A program made the translations under genes and the position numbers. The notes under the pieces were generated by a model. That model saw only the letters and a program-made list of their open reading frames with translations. It did no database searches and was not told the DNA's origin. From the NCBI GenBank assembly GCA_000149265.1, contig CH003388.1:1-64000 (forward strand): a DNA stretch of 64,000 nt, in the 5' to 3' direction. Positions 13,301 through 23,200 of the stretch are shown piece by piece (the first letter of the stretch is position 1; each line of letters starts with the position of its first letter). The DNA is from Ciona savignyi (taxonomy: Eukaryota > Chordata > Ascidiacea > Phlebobranchia > Cionidae).

Positions 13301-16300
13301 AAAAATTGGGTATCAAATTTATTAGCTTGAATAAGGGATCCTTAAACCGGTAGACATCTAGGATTTGCATGGATAGTAAATGTGACATTATTATAAACTT
13401 TAGGATTGTAGAGTAAAAGACCAAAATAGCAAATACATGGTGTTTAAAAATTCCGACCTCTTTTTTTTAGTTAGAAAAAAATAAATGTTCTACTTTATAG
13501 TTTATAATGGAAGGAAGTGTAAATTTTTAATGGGGTGAAGCCCAGATTGTTTAAGCAACCCTGTTCGAAGTAATCTTTAAATTTATAAGATTTCTACACT
13601 TGAAAATGCAACTTTAAAAGTCGCGTTTCAGTTTGCTTATATTTTGGAAAATGTTTAAATAAATTTAAATTTGGACGATTTTTATTTCAGTGGGGGAAGA
13701 ACTCCTGCTATATTGACTTCAAACTTGAGTTGTGGTTCCCCTGGTACAGCATGCGTTGGGAGGCCGTTGTTCAACGCATGTAACGTTGGGCGGGTGATCA
13801 CACGGGAAAGTATTGAAATCGGGGACAATTTAGTGGCACTCACTGCTGCTGCTCCACGCACTAGTCGCCGTAGGAACAGAAATAGAAACGGTCGTGGAAG
13901 TAGGTTGTGTGGATATTTGATATACTAACCTATATCTTGATGTTCTATTGTTAAAATTTGAATTATTGATGTGTCCTTATGAATATTTTTAAAGACCGAA
14001 AGGTTGCTTAACTTACTAAAAACTGTATAAAATAAAAAGGGGATAAACATATATTTGTAGAATAATGTGTGTTGATTCTCAGGAAAGAATTTGTTTTTGT
14101 TTACCAGTGCCAAATAAAAAATGGACATGTTAAACCAAAAGCCTTTATAGTAAAAATGGTTTTAAATTTTTTCAAACTTTATTTGCAGTGCCAAACCACA
14201 TGTATTCTTCACATCACTCAACATATCTGCTATATTTACAAAAACAAAATATTTTACATATATCTGCTTCTTGTTGCATAAACTTGCAATGCCCAATGAT
14301 CGAATCTCATGATAAATTATAGGGAGAAGAGATCGCACAAGGCAAGGCACCAGAGAAAGCGATGTTGTGTTGGCAGTTGATCAGCTACCAGTGTACAATG
14401 AAGGATTTGAAAGCTCATGCAAGCTTCCATACCTTCCAGAATCTCGTGGCATCCAATATGCAGGTATGGAGAATATGTTTTTTTAATTTTACTGTTTTTT
14501 GGAGGGGGGGGGTATTGTGTTTTCCCTGGATGTAAAAACCACAATCATTACCTTGTCAAAATGGACTACTACAAGAACATTTTTGGGCCTTAGTTGTGTA
14601 AATGCTAGACTTTGTTTAATCAACTTTTTAACTGGGTGCCCCCACCAAGGGATCTTTCATAGTGGCACAATTTAAATTTTGTAAAGTCAGATTTAGTTGC
14701 AATATGCCTTACCAGGTTGCTTTTTGAAGATGTGTATGATTCATAGCCCCAAAAATTAAAACAATTTAAATTATTTTTTAGGAAATGGTTATACAAAATA
14801 CTACGTGAAAAGATTCAATCCTTCTAACTGGAGATTTTCATTGTCTCTGAGAACCACAAGAAAACGTGGCCTTGTGTTCTTTATGTCGGATACCCGGTTT
14901 GTATGCATATGGTCCAAAAATATTTTGATAAATTAAATATAAGTTTTAATTATCTGTCAATGTATTTTAAAAGAATAATTTAATTGTAGAACGCTTACTT
15001 TTGATTACGTAATGGCAATATGAATATATATGAAAATATTGCTGTAATTTTAACACCTATCTGACAAGAATGTTGTAAAAAGGTAGGCTATTTTTTAAAC
15101 AGAAATTGTATATGTCACAGATGCAACGAGCATATCGCAGTGTATGTAGTACACGGTCTCATCGCGTTTAGCGTGATGTTTGACAATGAAAGAACTCGTC
15201 TGAAGTCGGTCCGAAGATACAATGATGGCTTGTGGCATCACATCACGTTCGAAAGGAAGGGAAACGCAACACAACTTATGCTGGATTCCAGTATTGAAGG
15301 ACAAGGCACAATATTTACCAATTCCCTCACTTTCCCATCCAATATGGAGTTCTATATCGGTGGTCTTCATGTAAGTAAAAATTTAGTTTTTTTTGCAAAT
15401 GATCGCCGGGAAGTTGTGTTCTTTAACACACATTATGTGTCCAGTCAAGTTTTAGGAAAATGAAATTATATGTAGTCTCTAATACAACTCTGTATGTCGA
15501 TAATAATAAGGTAGCAGGAAATGAGACATATATGGTCTGTACTACATCCATGTATGCCAGTAATACCAAACTTGATGACCTATATATATATATATATGTA
15601 TATTTACCTTATCCCCACAGTTACAAAATGCACTTAAATTGACTGGACAGTATGATACCTCCTATGATATACCAGTTTTCCAGCACATTTCCCCAAGTTT
15701 TAAATTTAACATTCAGGAGGTGCCCAAGCGATTCGCTGTCAGGCAAATCACAAGAAAGAAGCTGACCGATTTCACTGGTTGCATTAGAGACGTGTATATA
15801 AACAACTTGCCAATTGAAACATCTGGAACCAGTTCGGTGGTCCAAATGAACACTTCACCATGCTTTGAAGGGGGAGCTGAACCTGGTTTGTAAACGACAC
15901 TTATTAGACTTTCAGGGGATAATTTTGCAGATGGTATACATGACTAATAGCAAGCTCATGAGTGGCAGTATGTATTTCTACACCTGTATTCCCACCATCC
16001 CGACCCAAACCATACACATGTTTTCCCAATCTGCAGCTGCCACTTGCGTTTTGACGGTATTAAAAAATATCAAAGTTAATTTTATAAAACATTGTGCAAT
16101 ACATCATATCACGTTCGGATAATTAGTCTATAAGCACAGTCGACTACAAGACATTCCGAAAAATGCAAATCTAGTCCTATTTGTAATGCAGTTTTTTTAT
16201 ACAGGTATGTTCTACCCCCATCCCAATGAAGGCTACTCATCTGCATACATGGTTGGAATAACAAACTACACGGTCGCAACCAATATTGAAGTCACTCTAG

Positions 16301-17612
16301 AAGTGAAACCAAGGTCGCAAAGCGGGATTCTGTTCTCAGTGGGAGGAAGCACAGGTACGGAAAGGGATATTTCTTATAGCCTTTGAGGTTAAGGAATGTT
16401 AGTGAAAGTTCTTTTCTCGGAAGCACAGCTACTTTACTACATAGATACTTTGCGAATGTGATCGACCTAAGTTCAAACAATACAGGTTGCTTTAAATTCT
16501 AAAAACTTTTTCCTTAAGGGAGTTTCTTCCACTTGGCACTGGTAGAGGGCAGAGTGGCAGCAAGAGTGCGACAAGGCGGTGAAACTCTCTTCACCATGTA
16601 TGATCCCTCCAGATTTGATTCAAATCTATGTGATGGGCAGTGGCATACGATAAGAGGTAATGTGTGTTTTTTTTTAAAATTATTATGGGTGTATATTATT
16701 GCTAGAGATCCTTTTGTAAACAACTCTTAGATAGAATAACGGTTGAATATTAGTGCTCTAGAAACTCAGTATCATTCTGAGAAATTTATTAAAATCACCC
16801 TTGTAAACACACATGATTTCAACTGAGCAATTAATGCATGTTTTGGTTACTACAATGCGGATTTAAACATGATGTTTTAACCTTTGCCCTACCAATGGTT
16901 TGGATTATCGATTCAAAGATGCATACTGACTGAAATAACATTACTAAAGATGGTAATAATGTACAGCACCGAAGTATGTCTTATTGTAATGATTTCTCCC
17001 ACTTGCTAACTATTAAAACTTGTGGTGTGTCACACCTGCCAATGTAACAAATCTTGTTCTAATTACCGTTTTTAATATCTTGTATCAGTGAATAAAGTGA
17101 AAAACATCTTGGCGCTGACAGTGGATGATAGATTGGTAATTCCAATTGAAGAAGGGTTGCTTGAAAACAGCAACTGTGACACCGATGGTGCATTGTATGT
17201 TGGAGGATTACCGGGTAAAAATAGTTTTTGTCGGAAATACTGTATAGTATCTTTAACAGACAATACTACTAAATTGTGGTAATAAAAGTAGATGCGTTTT
17301 GTGATACAAAAACCTTAATGAGGTATATTTAAATAATACTACATACTACTTTTTTATATATATTTTTTTAAACTAAATAAGATAATTATAAATAGTTTTA
17401 TTTCATTTTTTATTTTTTTTTTTACTACTACTAAATAACATACCAAAACTAAATTCTTATTTTTAGCTTACATGAGTATGGATGGAATGTTAACAAACAG
17501 TCAATACCACGGTTGCATCAGAAAACTCAGAGTAGATTACTTCCCAATCAACCCAAGCACATCCTATTTGGTCTATGGCGATATTACGACAAATAACTGT
17601 CCATTATCTTAA
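987..17612 (+). CDS. Laminin alpha chain, C-terminal half (coiled coil plus LG1-LG5), 5' partial
   Basis: Laminin alpha chains join beta and gamma chains through a coiled coil and bind integrins, dystroglycan and heparan sulfate through five C-terminal LG domains in the basement membrane. Exons: 987-1171, 1400-1541, 1838-2047, 2552-2766, 2986-3138, 3333-3573, 3847-4011, 4219-4379, 4545-4718, 4908-5047, 5244-5391 or 6066-6249, 6469-6602, 7279-7323 (optional), 7884-8061, 8471-8658, 8925-9017, 9303-9435, 9660-9800, 12589-12722, 13087-13290, 13691-13899, 14323-14463, 14782-14896, 15121-15370, 15621-15885, 16205-16354, 16519-16656, 17089-17214, 17467-17612. All phases agree, giving about 1,573 residues. 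LG hallmarks recur: WHKI/WHHI/WHTI, a GG-x-P/GGLH-type strand, and GCI(R/K) near each domain end. Five LG domains at the C-terminus separate this from perlecan, agrin and neurexin. I cannot tell the alpha1/2 from the alpha3/4/5 class without upstream domains. Confidence 0.93.
4545..6602 (+). CDS. Laminin LG1 domain exons
   Basis: LG1 is built from 4545-4718, 4908-5047, one of two alternative exons, and 6469-6602. The first exons carry the start of the beta sandwich (NLITEFYVNVDAAF, then LMYIGDG). The second ends in the typical NNGEWHKITIKR strand. The alternative exon supplies the SLEV strand and a F(F/Y)xGGxP strand. The last exon gives SACIGEVKLNN and a late cysteine (NCQDR), the GC-plus-C pair that forms the LG disulfide. 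The phase is 2 into the alternative exon and 0 out of it. Confidence 0.82.
5244..5391 (+). CDS. LG1 alternative exon A (mutually exclusive candidate)
   Basis: This exon has 148 bases (3n+1). Its acceptor is cacatcag and its donor gtaggt. It needs two bases from the upstream exon (ag + g = Arg) and ends in phase 0. It encodes AVDESSLEVHDNNW, a strongly basic stretch (PRKRKVMK), then IFFGGFPGNF, the penultimate strand of an LG domain. It has the same frame behaviour and the same start (SLEV) and end (GGxP) as the exon at 6066-6249. Joining both or neither would shift the frame into 6469-6602. Confidence 0.75.
5392..6065 (+). other. Intron between the two LG1 alternative exons, with complementary segments
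   Basis: The 5' part (about 5392-5515) is rich in G and T and holds short GTGTGGTTTTCTTGGTG-like direct repeats. The 3' part (about 5870-6050) is rich in A and C and contains a partly repeated unit at 5941-6000 and 6001-6038. The 11-mer gttggtggttg at 5396-5406 overlaps the donor region of exon A. It is perfectly complementary to caaccaccaac at 6001-6011, and complementary with one G-U pair to caatcaccaac at 5941-5951. Confidence 0.5.
6066..6249 (+). CDS. LG1 alternative exon B (mutually exclusive candidate)
   Basis: This exon has 184 bases (3n+1). Its acceptor is gttactag and its donor gtacac. Like exon A it takes two bases (ag + a = Arg) and ends in phase 0. It encodes IGNFGSLEVEYPSI, then an acidic/polar insert where exon A is basic, then SFYMGGNP. 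It is 36 bases (12 residues) longer than A. It reads in frame into 6469-6602 only when A is left out. Confidence 0.75.
7279..7323 (+). CDS. 45-base micro-exon in the LG1-LG2 linker
   Basis: Acceptor tctatcaag and donor gtaagg bound 45 bases. They add 15 residues (PSSDALTNPDNLASG) between LG1 and LG2. It enters and leaves in phase 2, so the protein stays in frame whether it is used or skipped; direct joining of 6602 to 7884 is also in frame. This is the usual signature of an optional cassette exon. It is supported only by splice sites and phase. Confidence 0.5.
7590..7815. repeat. Degenerate minisatellite, about 31-34 bp period
   Basis: A run of about seven imperfect copies of a unit containing TTTTGTCCAC(C/T)CC followed by AAAACA(T/A)TA and an A/T stretch, spaced 31 to 34 bases apart. 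It lies in the laminin intron just before the LG2 exon and ends about 70 bases before its acceptor. Confidence 0.6.
7884..9435 (+). CDS. Laminin LG2 domain exons
   Basis: Exons 7884-8061, 8471-8658, 8925-9017 and 9303-9435 form one LG domain. Visible marks are the opening strands VWRFSGFGSYVRI and VHFIGFKFETL, DNSLLFLVG, the WIGGM strand, FRGCLRELNFN and the closing cysteine in TRGCQKE. The domain ends in phase 0, which allows direct joining to 9660 or to the terminal exon at 10684. Confidence 0.85.
9660..13899 (+). CDS. Laminin LG3 domain exons
   Basis: LG3 uses 9660-9800, 12589-12722, 13087-13290 and part of 13691-13899. Its first exon opens with AVADLKLDGGDFVKM and stops mid-domain after LNFRDTE. 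The next LG3 exon lies 2.8 kb downstream and restarts in phase 0 with NNEQLTLFL. The later exon gives YAYIGG and FTGCIKN. A basic patch (SRRRRQN) interrupts the region before the GG strand. The long intron holds the alternative terminal exon described separately. If the intron after 9800 is retained, the frame stops after four codons (gag gta gaa cat tag), and an AATAAA lies at 10313-10318. Confidence 0.85.
10684..11253 (+). CDS. Alternative 3'-terminal exon encoding a stalk, a transmembrane helix and a cytoplasmic tail
   Basis: A single 570-base exon is open in the phase (0) left by both the LG2 end exon (9435) and the first LG3 exon (9800), after an acceptor tgacacag. It encodes 189 residues and a stop. 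Residues 1-128 are acidic and rich in Gly and Ala, with no LG motifs. Residues 129-154 (MLPVALIVIGVIVGIVVL...) are a clear single transmembrane helix with a GxxxG-like GVIVG step. Residues 155-189 form a Pro-rich tail starting KSS and ending AQMDW. The frame has no good start Met or signal peptide of its own, so it fits an alternative end of the laminin transcript better than a separate gene. AATAAA signals follow at 11489 and 11835. Use of the splice is inferred. Confidence 0.68.
   Translation, partial: ASLDVGIIKPNLKPVDGEDALAGGATAIPAEREMMTTAGGDLGSGGVPVEDDLAAAPAEANPALDEAASIGGAGGSNEEEAIDGGANPIDITETELADQPMIDTEEQARYALPPSDDEASDTTAENSGMLPVALIVIGVIVGIVVLAAIVSSVLKSSLVAGPAAPPAPISPEQAPLNDVQAQRTAQMDW
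11489..11494 (+). terminator. Polyadenylation signal AATAAA for the alternative terminal exon
   Basis: AATAAA lies 236 bases after the stop of the transmembrane exon. A second one is at 11835-11840. Either would end the transcript inside the LG3 intron. Confidence 0.45.
11841..12588 (+). other. Rest of the LG3 intron
   Basis: AT-rich sequence between the possible polyadenylation sites of the alternative exon and the next LG3 exon. A stretch around 12,285-12,440 has weak SINE-like words (such as a 'gctctggtaacctgatggttgg' type segment) but is too decayed to call. No coding signal is seen. Confidence 0.4.
13691..14463 (+). CDS. LG3-LG4 linker exons with a dense basic cleavage region
   Basis: The exon 13691-13899 ends with SRRRNRNRNGRG and joins in frame to 14323-14463, which begins RRRDRTRQGTRE. 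Together they put about 15 Arg residues in a 30-residue linker between LG3 and LG4, with several RxxR or RxRR matches to furin-type convertase sites. In vertebrate laminin alpha2, alpha3 and alpha4 the same linker is cut by proprotein convertases or other proteases. After the basic run the chain goes into the start of LG4 (SDVVLAVDQLPVY). Confidence 0.8.
14323..15885 (+). CDS. Laminin LG4 domain exons
   Basis: Exons 14323-14463, 14782-14896, 15121-15370 and 15621-15885. Typical LG marks are FSLSLRTTRKRGLVFFMSD, AFSVMFDN, DGLWHHITFER, EFYIGGLH, FTGCIRDVYINN and a closing Cys in SPCFEGG. The donors at 14897 and 15886 are both gtttgt, weaker than the rest. Basic patches in the sandwich (RTTRKRG, QITRKK) fit the heparin- or dystroglycan-binding role known for LG4 in other laminins; that role is inferred here. 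Confidence 0.85.
16205..17612 (+). CDS. Laminin LG5 domain exons and stop
   Basis: Exons 16205-16354, 16519-16656, 17089-17214 and 17467-17612. The domain shows EVTLEVKPRSQSGILFSVGG, DGQWHTI, ALYVGGLPG, YHGCIRKLRVD and the final disulfide Cys in NNCPLS followed by TAA. The internal exons of this domain all leave one base (G), a uniform phase-1 pattern. Confidence 0.88.
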
Positions 17613-19052
17613 ATAACTCAATATGAAATCAAAGCATTTTCTATGTAAATAATTATTCTACATATTTAAACTCATCCATCTGAAAGGTCTAAGCTTTCCG
17701 CCTACATATCTTTGCTTAAAAACTAAAATGATTATTATTCTGTTTAGAAATTTTATCAATGTGTAGTTAGGTCTGATTACTACAAGTAAATGGTGAATAA
17801 ACATTCCTCTTTTATTTTTTGTTTTTACGAAATAATTACGCATGGGCCATTTATTCTGGACAGTTAAGAAGCAAGATGTACTTGTGTACCTAATCCTAAA
17901 AGTTCCTGTAAAGATGCCTGTGTTACGTAATAGCGCTTGTATCATGTAATGTATTTTTCACATGTAAATACTCACATGCCTAACTTGCTTAATGGGATTG
18001 TCAAACAAGTGCAATGAAACTGATCTTGCTATAAAATGTAGCAATCAGTTTAAAATTTCCATTGTAATTTACTCGTTTTTCATCTGTACCCTGCCTTATA
18101 AAAACGTCATTGTTTTGCCACACATTACACCAACTTTCTGTAACTACTATCAGCCTACTGTATTTTTTATGGTGTGATTATAAAAAAGTTTTTTTTTCAA
18201 AAATTAATGTGTTATTTGGATAAAAGCATTCTTATACTATCACCACATTATCTACATAGATAATCCGCAGTGTCTGACTATTACATTCACATATGAGCCA
18301 CGAACATACATACTGCAAGCAATAACTGTTCTTTGATCAGCTGTATATACCATATAAGTTTGATGGTAATGATCACCTCACCTTAAAACCACATGAGCAA
18401 TCCAAAACTTATTTATCTTTTATCCAATTTATATTGAAAATAATAGTTATTATTAAGTATATATTAAATGTAACCTCTGAACTGAATTAAATTTGTGCCA
18501 AATTCTGTAAATAAATATAAATTCTGCTCAAAAATGCACCGGAGTCCTCTCTGTAAATCTTTGAAGAGCAGACTAAATTAAGAAGTCAAAATATTCTAAA
18601 TTATTATTTTCCTTTTTAACATAAAAACTGCAGTTAGTTAAAATTGAATAAGCCAATTGGAAAATATTCTTTTAATTGACTTTATATACTTAAGACAGTC
18701 TTGAGCATATAAATCGTCATGAAGTTTTCATATTAGCTTTCCTAGCTAGGGACACGCCATTTGAAAATCATATCATATTAAGAGCAATAGTTTTATTGGG
18801 CTCTCTTTATAAAATGAAAAAAAATATTTGAAAGTGTGGGGGTTGTATCTGAAATATCTCTCAGGTTGCTAAAATTTATACAAGTGCACAGTTTTAAGCT
18901 AAAAACTTATTTAAATCAGTAAATTTATTTTGGAATGCTTTATCAAAAAGGGTGTTTTCTGGTCAATGCCTTTCAGACTTGAGTCCTATTTTTCAAATAC
19001 TTGACTTGAGTCAGAACATTAAAATGACTTGACTTAATTAAATCTTTTAAGA

Positions 19053-19115
19053 AATGCATAGGATATTAATGTTTATCTCCGTGAATGGGAAAACCCAGGG
19101 GGTTAACACACAACT
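19053..19115 (-). mobile_element. SINE fragment (3' part)
   Basis: Read on the minus strand it matches the end of the SINE family found elsewhere in the window: the 'tgtgttaac', 'ttttcccattca' and 'atatccta' words occur in order. Only the 3' portion is present. Confidence 0.5.
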
Positions 19116-20033
19116 GTTGGGGCAAGCTATATTAGATAATGTTTTTTTTAAAAGTGGTAATTAATATCCATTTTAGGGATAACAACAGAAAAATAGGTTA
19201 AGAACCATCGTCTTACAAAGTAGACGATTAACCAACTTCCGTTGTGGCCATACAGATGTGACAAGAGTAACAACCAAAAACTATAAATCATTGGGTATGC
19301 TTTTATTACGGACAGCATAGCATTATTTAGTGATAACACGAGAATATGATTACTGCTATAAGCGCAACACGGATTAAAACCATTATATAAATCAAATAAA
19401 GTGCATCTCCAGTTATATATATTCGTTCGCGCAATCTATATGAGGCAATGTTAGTCAAAATTGTACGGCAGAATCAATCGAAATTGTACGGTAGTGTGGC
19501 CGCATGGTTACCGCTACACAACACACCTCACCTCAATAGCTCTTTATACCACTCAATCGTGTGTGTGTGCTTAAGACGAACACCATGACTGTCGATATAC
19601 CGCTCACATCATGATACAACAATCCAATCTGTATAAGGCATGTAAATAGCACTACATTAACAACATATAAACAGTAATACTAAACAATGAAGCGTTTAGA
19701 GGACTAGAGCTACAATGATGCGAATACTAAAGCTTCAATGAAGTGTTTAAAGGACTTTTGAAATTAAAATCACACAAATTAAAGTTGGAAATTAAAATCA
19801 TTGCACTACACTTCACAAAAACTTTAACGGATTTTCACCAAGCAATGTTGATAATTGTTACTCAAAACACTGATCCCACAACAAGTTAAAGAAATTCAGA
19901 TTGCTAGAGTTTCAGCTTTGCTACCTTAACCTTTAAAGGTGGGGAGGTATTGAGGTATTTAATTACCTGTTTTACCCAATACTACTCAAATACTGCTGCA
20001 AAATTAATCTGATAGGTAGCACAACACAATTGA

Positions 20034-20064
20034 CACATCCATCCATCCATCCATTCATCCATGG
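20034..20064. repeat. (ATCC)n microsatellite
   Basis: About seven copies of ATCC with one interruption (ATTC). Confidence 0.8.
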
Positions 20065-20250
20065 ACACAGTGAGTTCGGAACAGAACAGTGTTAACAACA
20101 ATTGCTATTAAAGAAAAGTATATGTAAAGTCAACATGCTATTTAAATCTCTTTTCTGTTTAAAGGCAACGATTAAAGAAAGGCCAAATCTGTTTTTGTCG
20201 ATGATTAAATGAGAGTTTTAAACACTCAAAAAATACACACAAAATTCAAA

Positions 20251-23200
20251 TTATTCAGATTTTGACTTCTCTGGCACTTCATCAGGAAACACTTGAGTCA
20301 GAGGTGTTAGGCCAAAATGCATGATGTGTCGTTGATAGTTCTTGCTAGCACGGAAGAGGCCATCGGTGTCATGAAATCGATCTAGTATACCAAGCACGCC
20401 ATAGCACTGGTTGAATCTGAAAAGCAGATTAGTTAAGGCATAGAACTGCAACTTTTAGATACTACTACACTATTTGCTACACAGGCAGGATGTGACATTT
20501 GGTACACCATCCTGCCTCTCAAAACATGTAAAAGACTGTTTGGGCAAATAACAATGGGCTATTCCCTTAGATTGGTATACATCTTGAAGCGCCATATGAC
20601 AGACTTAAGAAAAAAAATTGTATTGGAATATCATGGCTAATAATTGTTTACACTTTTCTACAGTTTATTAGGATAATGTCCTTGTCCTGTAGCAGTGCAA
20701 TCTTAGCGGATTTCGCCCTAATCCAGTGAAATAATGGGTTCTGAAGGAATGTCATATACTGCAATAGCTTCGGGAGATAATATCACATAAATCCTACTGG
20801 CACAGTCGTCCTACGACTGCAACCGTAAGGAGTATAATTACAATAGAACAGGTTATCTTTCTTACATAAACATTTATTAATACCAATAAAGCTTGTTTGG
20901 ATATTTTAACAATAATGCAAAATTCAGGGGAGAACAAATTTTCTGTGCTCTGGGTACATGATACCAAACATGTACACATGCATAAAGTCTGATCTGATAC
21001 ATAGAAAGAACCATTGAAACAATTCCCAAAACAACAATTAAAGTCTTACTTGAGGTGGTGGTAGTCATGCTGCTCGGCAGATGGGAAACTCGGGAAGTGA
21101 TATCCGCTGTGCGAGTTGGAAGTGTTGATCAAGGCAACTGCCATCCACAACCACATTGTAGTCACATGGGAACCAAATATAAGTGGACCAACTAGTATAG
21201 GGATATGGTTCGAAAACTGAAAAATATGGTGGAATATCAAGTAGAGATTTTAAATGCAAAATCAAAATTTACGTTTAAAACATACGTCATATTTGTGCTA
21301 CACATATATTAGTCATATCAGTACTATGCAAACAATGAACCTCTTCGGATGTATACAGTTTATTAAATTTGTTTAGATATGGCAGCATGTTTTTATGAAA
21401 CTTACTAAATTCTCAATGGGATGACAATATAGACCAACAATACCAATTGGAGCCGTCCATTCGTGGTGCATTTTATGAATATGTTTGTATAATCTGGGGT
21501 GGTGCAGCAGTCTGAGGATGAAATGGTTGGTTTAATTCCGACATTACCAATAAATAAAAAGAGTTCAAACAAAAATTGAAAATAAAACTTGGACATAATT
21601 GGTTGCGCATATAAGCCACTACAATTTGTCAGAATAGAGTTTAACCACTTGTCAGAAATATTCTGTGATTATTACTTTAATTTATTTTTAAATTTCACTG
21701 CATCAAGGCAACACTTAGTGCCATGTTAAGAATTCCACTTGAGCATGGTGCCTGGTAGCGATCAGTGGTCAGTTAAAAGCTCGAATGCCTCCAGGGAATG
21801 GCATTGGTGGTTAAACCTTCACAGTACGAATGGTGGAATAGTAAAAGAGAACAGTACAATGAGTAATGTACATTATTTATTTGCAAATATATATATATGT
21901 GTATGCAAAATCAGATTTTTTAAAACTTCAGTGTTAAACCATCATTTTAAAGAAACAGAGCAATTACTGAGAAATGGTTTGTTTCCAATTAACCATTGTT
22001 TTTTCGGATTAGTTGATATAATCAGAAACTAAATCTAGTATACGCACAGCTGTTATACCTACATATCATATAGAGAGTAATACTCTAATATAAACTTATG
22101 TGTTATTTAATATATCTATGTCTAGATTTATATATGTTGTAAGATAATTGCGTGTTTAACCAAAAACCATATACACTTTAAATTAGTCTTGAAATTAATG
22201 ATTCATAGTAATTCAACAGTATGTGTAATTTTTTTGCCTTTAAAATAGTATCACTGAGACAAAAAATAGGAAAATATTTCTTTGTTTTTTTAATTTTATT
22301 CATTTGGATAAAAGAATATCAGATTTTTTAAGGATGTTTACAATCAAATGTTTTGCATACAACAGACCATGGATAAAAAGGCGTTTGCCGGTATATACAA
22401 TGCACAATTACCTGTGAACATAGTAAAACATGACTTCTTCCAACAGGATAAAACCGGCCATTTCCAAAAGCACACATTGAAAGGAGGGCAGTTCCGAACT
22501 GAAGGACATACCACGCCACTGGTAAAGTGGGTAGAAAGCATAGAGACAAACAAATCCTCCCAATTCGTTGAGTATAACAACGAAAATGCATTTCTTTAAC
22601 TTCTTCATATCAACCTAATTAAATCGATTACAAAAATGAGATTTGACATCACTGTAAAAAACACTAAGCCTATGTATGTAAGTCATTAAAATGAATTTAA
22701 AATAGAAAGAAAAAGTTATTTTATTACAACAATTAATCTAAACCATATACCAGAATATTACCCATACCAAAAATTGGTAATAATCTGAAAGCTTACTGGA
22801 ACATTTTTATCCTCTTGTATTTTGTAGTCCAGTAATAACTTTGGCTTTCCAGTTATATCAATGAAAAGCAAAAAAGCGTTGAATCCCCAAAAGGACACCA
22901 GAGTAACAATTACAGTTCCTGAATAAAAAATTTGACGTCAAAATGTGTTTTTAGAAAACTCAAATTATGGCCATTGCAAAAAGAAATGTTCAAATACCAA
23001 TTAACAACAAAATATTCTTTGTTGAACTTTTAACAAAATTTTACATGGCCCAGCATACCAGTGAAAGGTATTATTAAACATAATGCACCAACAATATTGA
23101 CTGTGATTACCAACACAAAATTCTTAACTAACATTAGTACTTTTAACAGCTCTTACAAAAAAACAATTGTAACAGCCGTGACAATAAAAATACAATTACC

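Larger units (their letters stand above)
17613..20250. other. Intergenic region between laminin and the hydroxylase (convergent 3' ends)
   Basis: Holds the laminin 3' UTR, with AATAAA at 17796-17801 as a likely polyadenylation signal, and AT-rich sequence without a coding signal. A minus-strand SINE tail fragment (about 19053-19115) and a short (ATCC)n run at 20034-20064 are the only structured elements seen. Confidence 0.6.
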
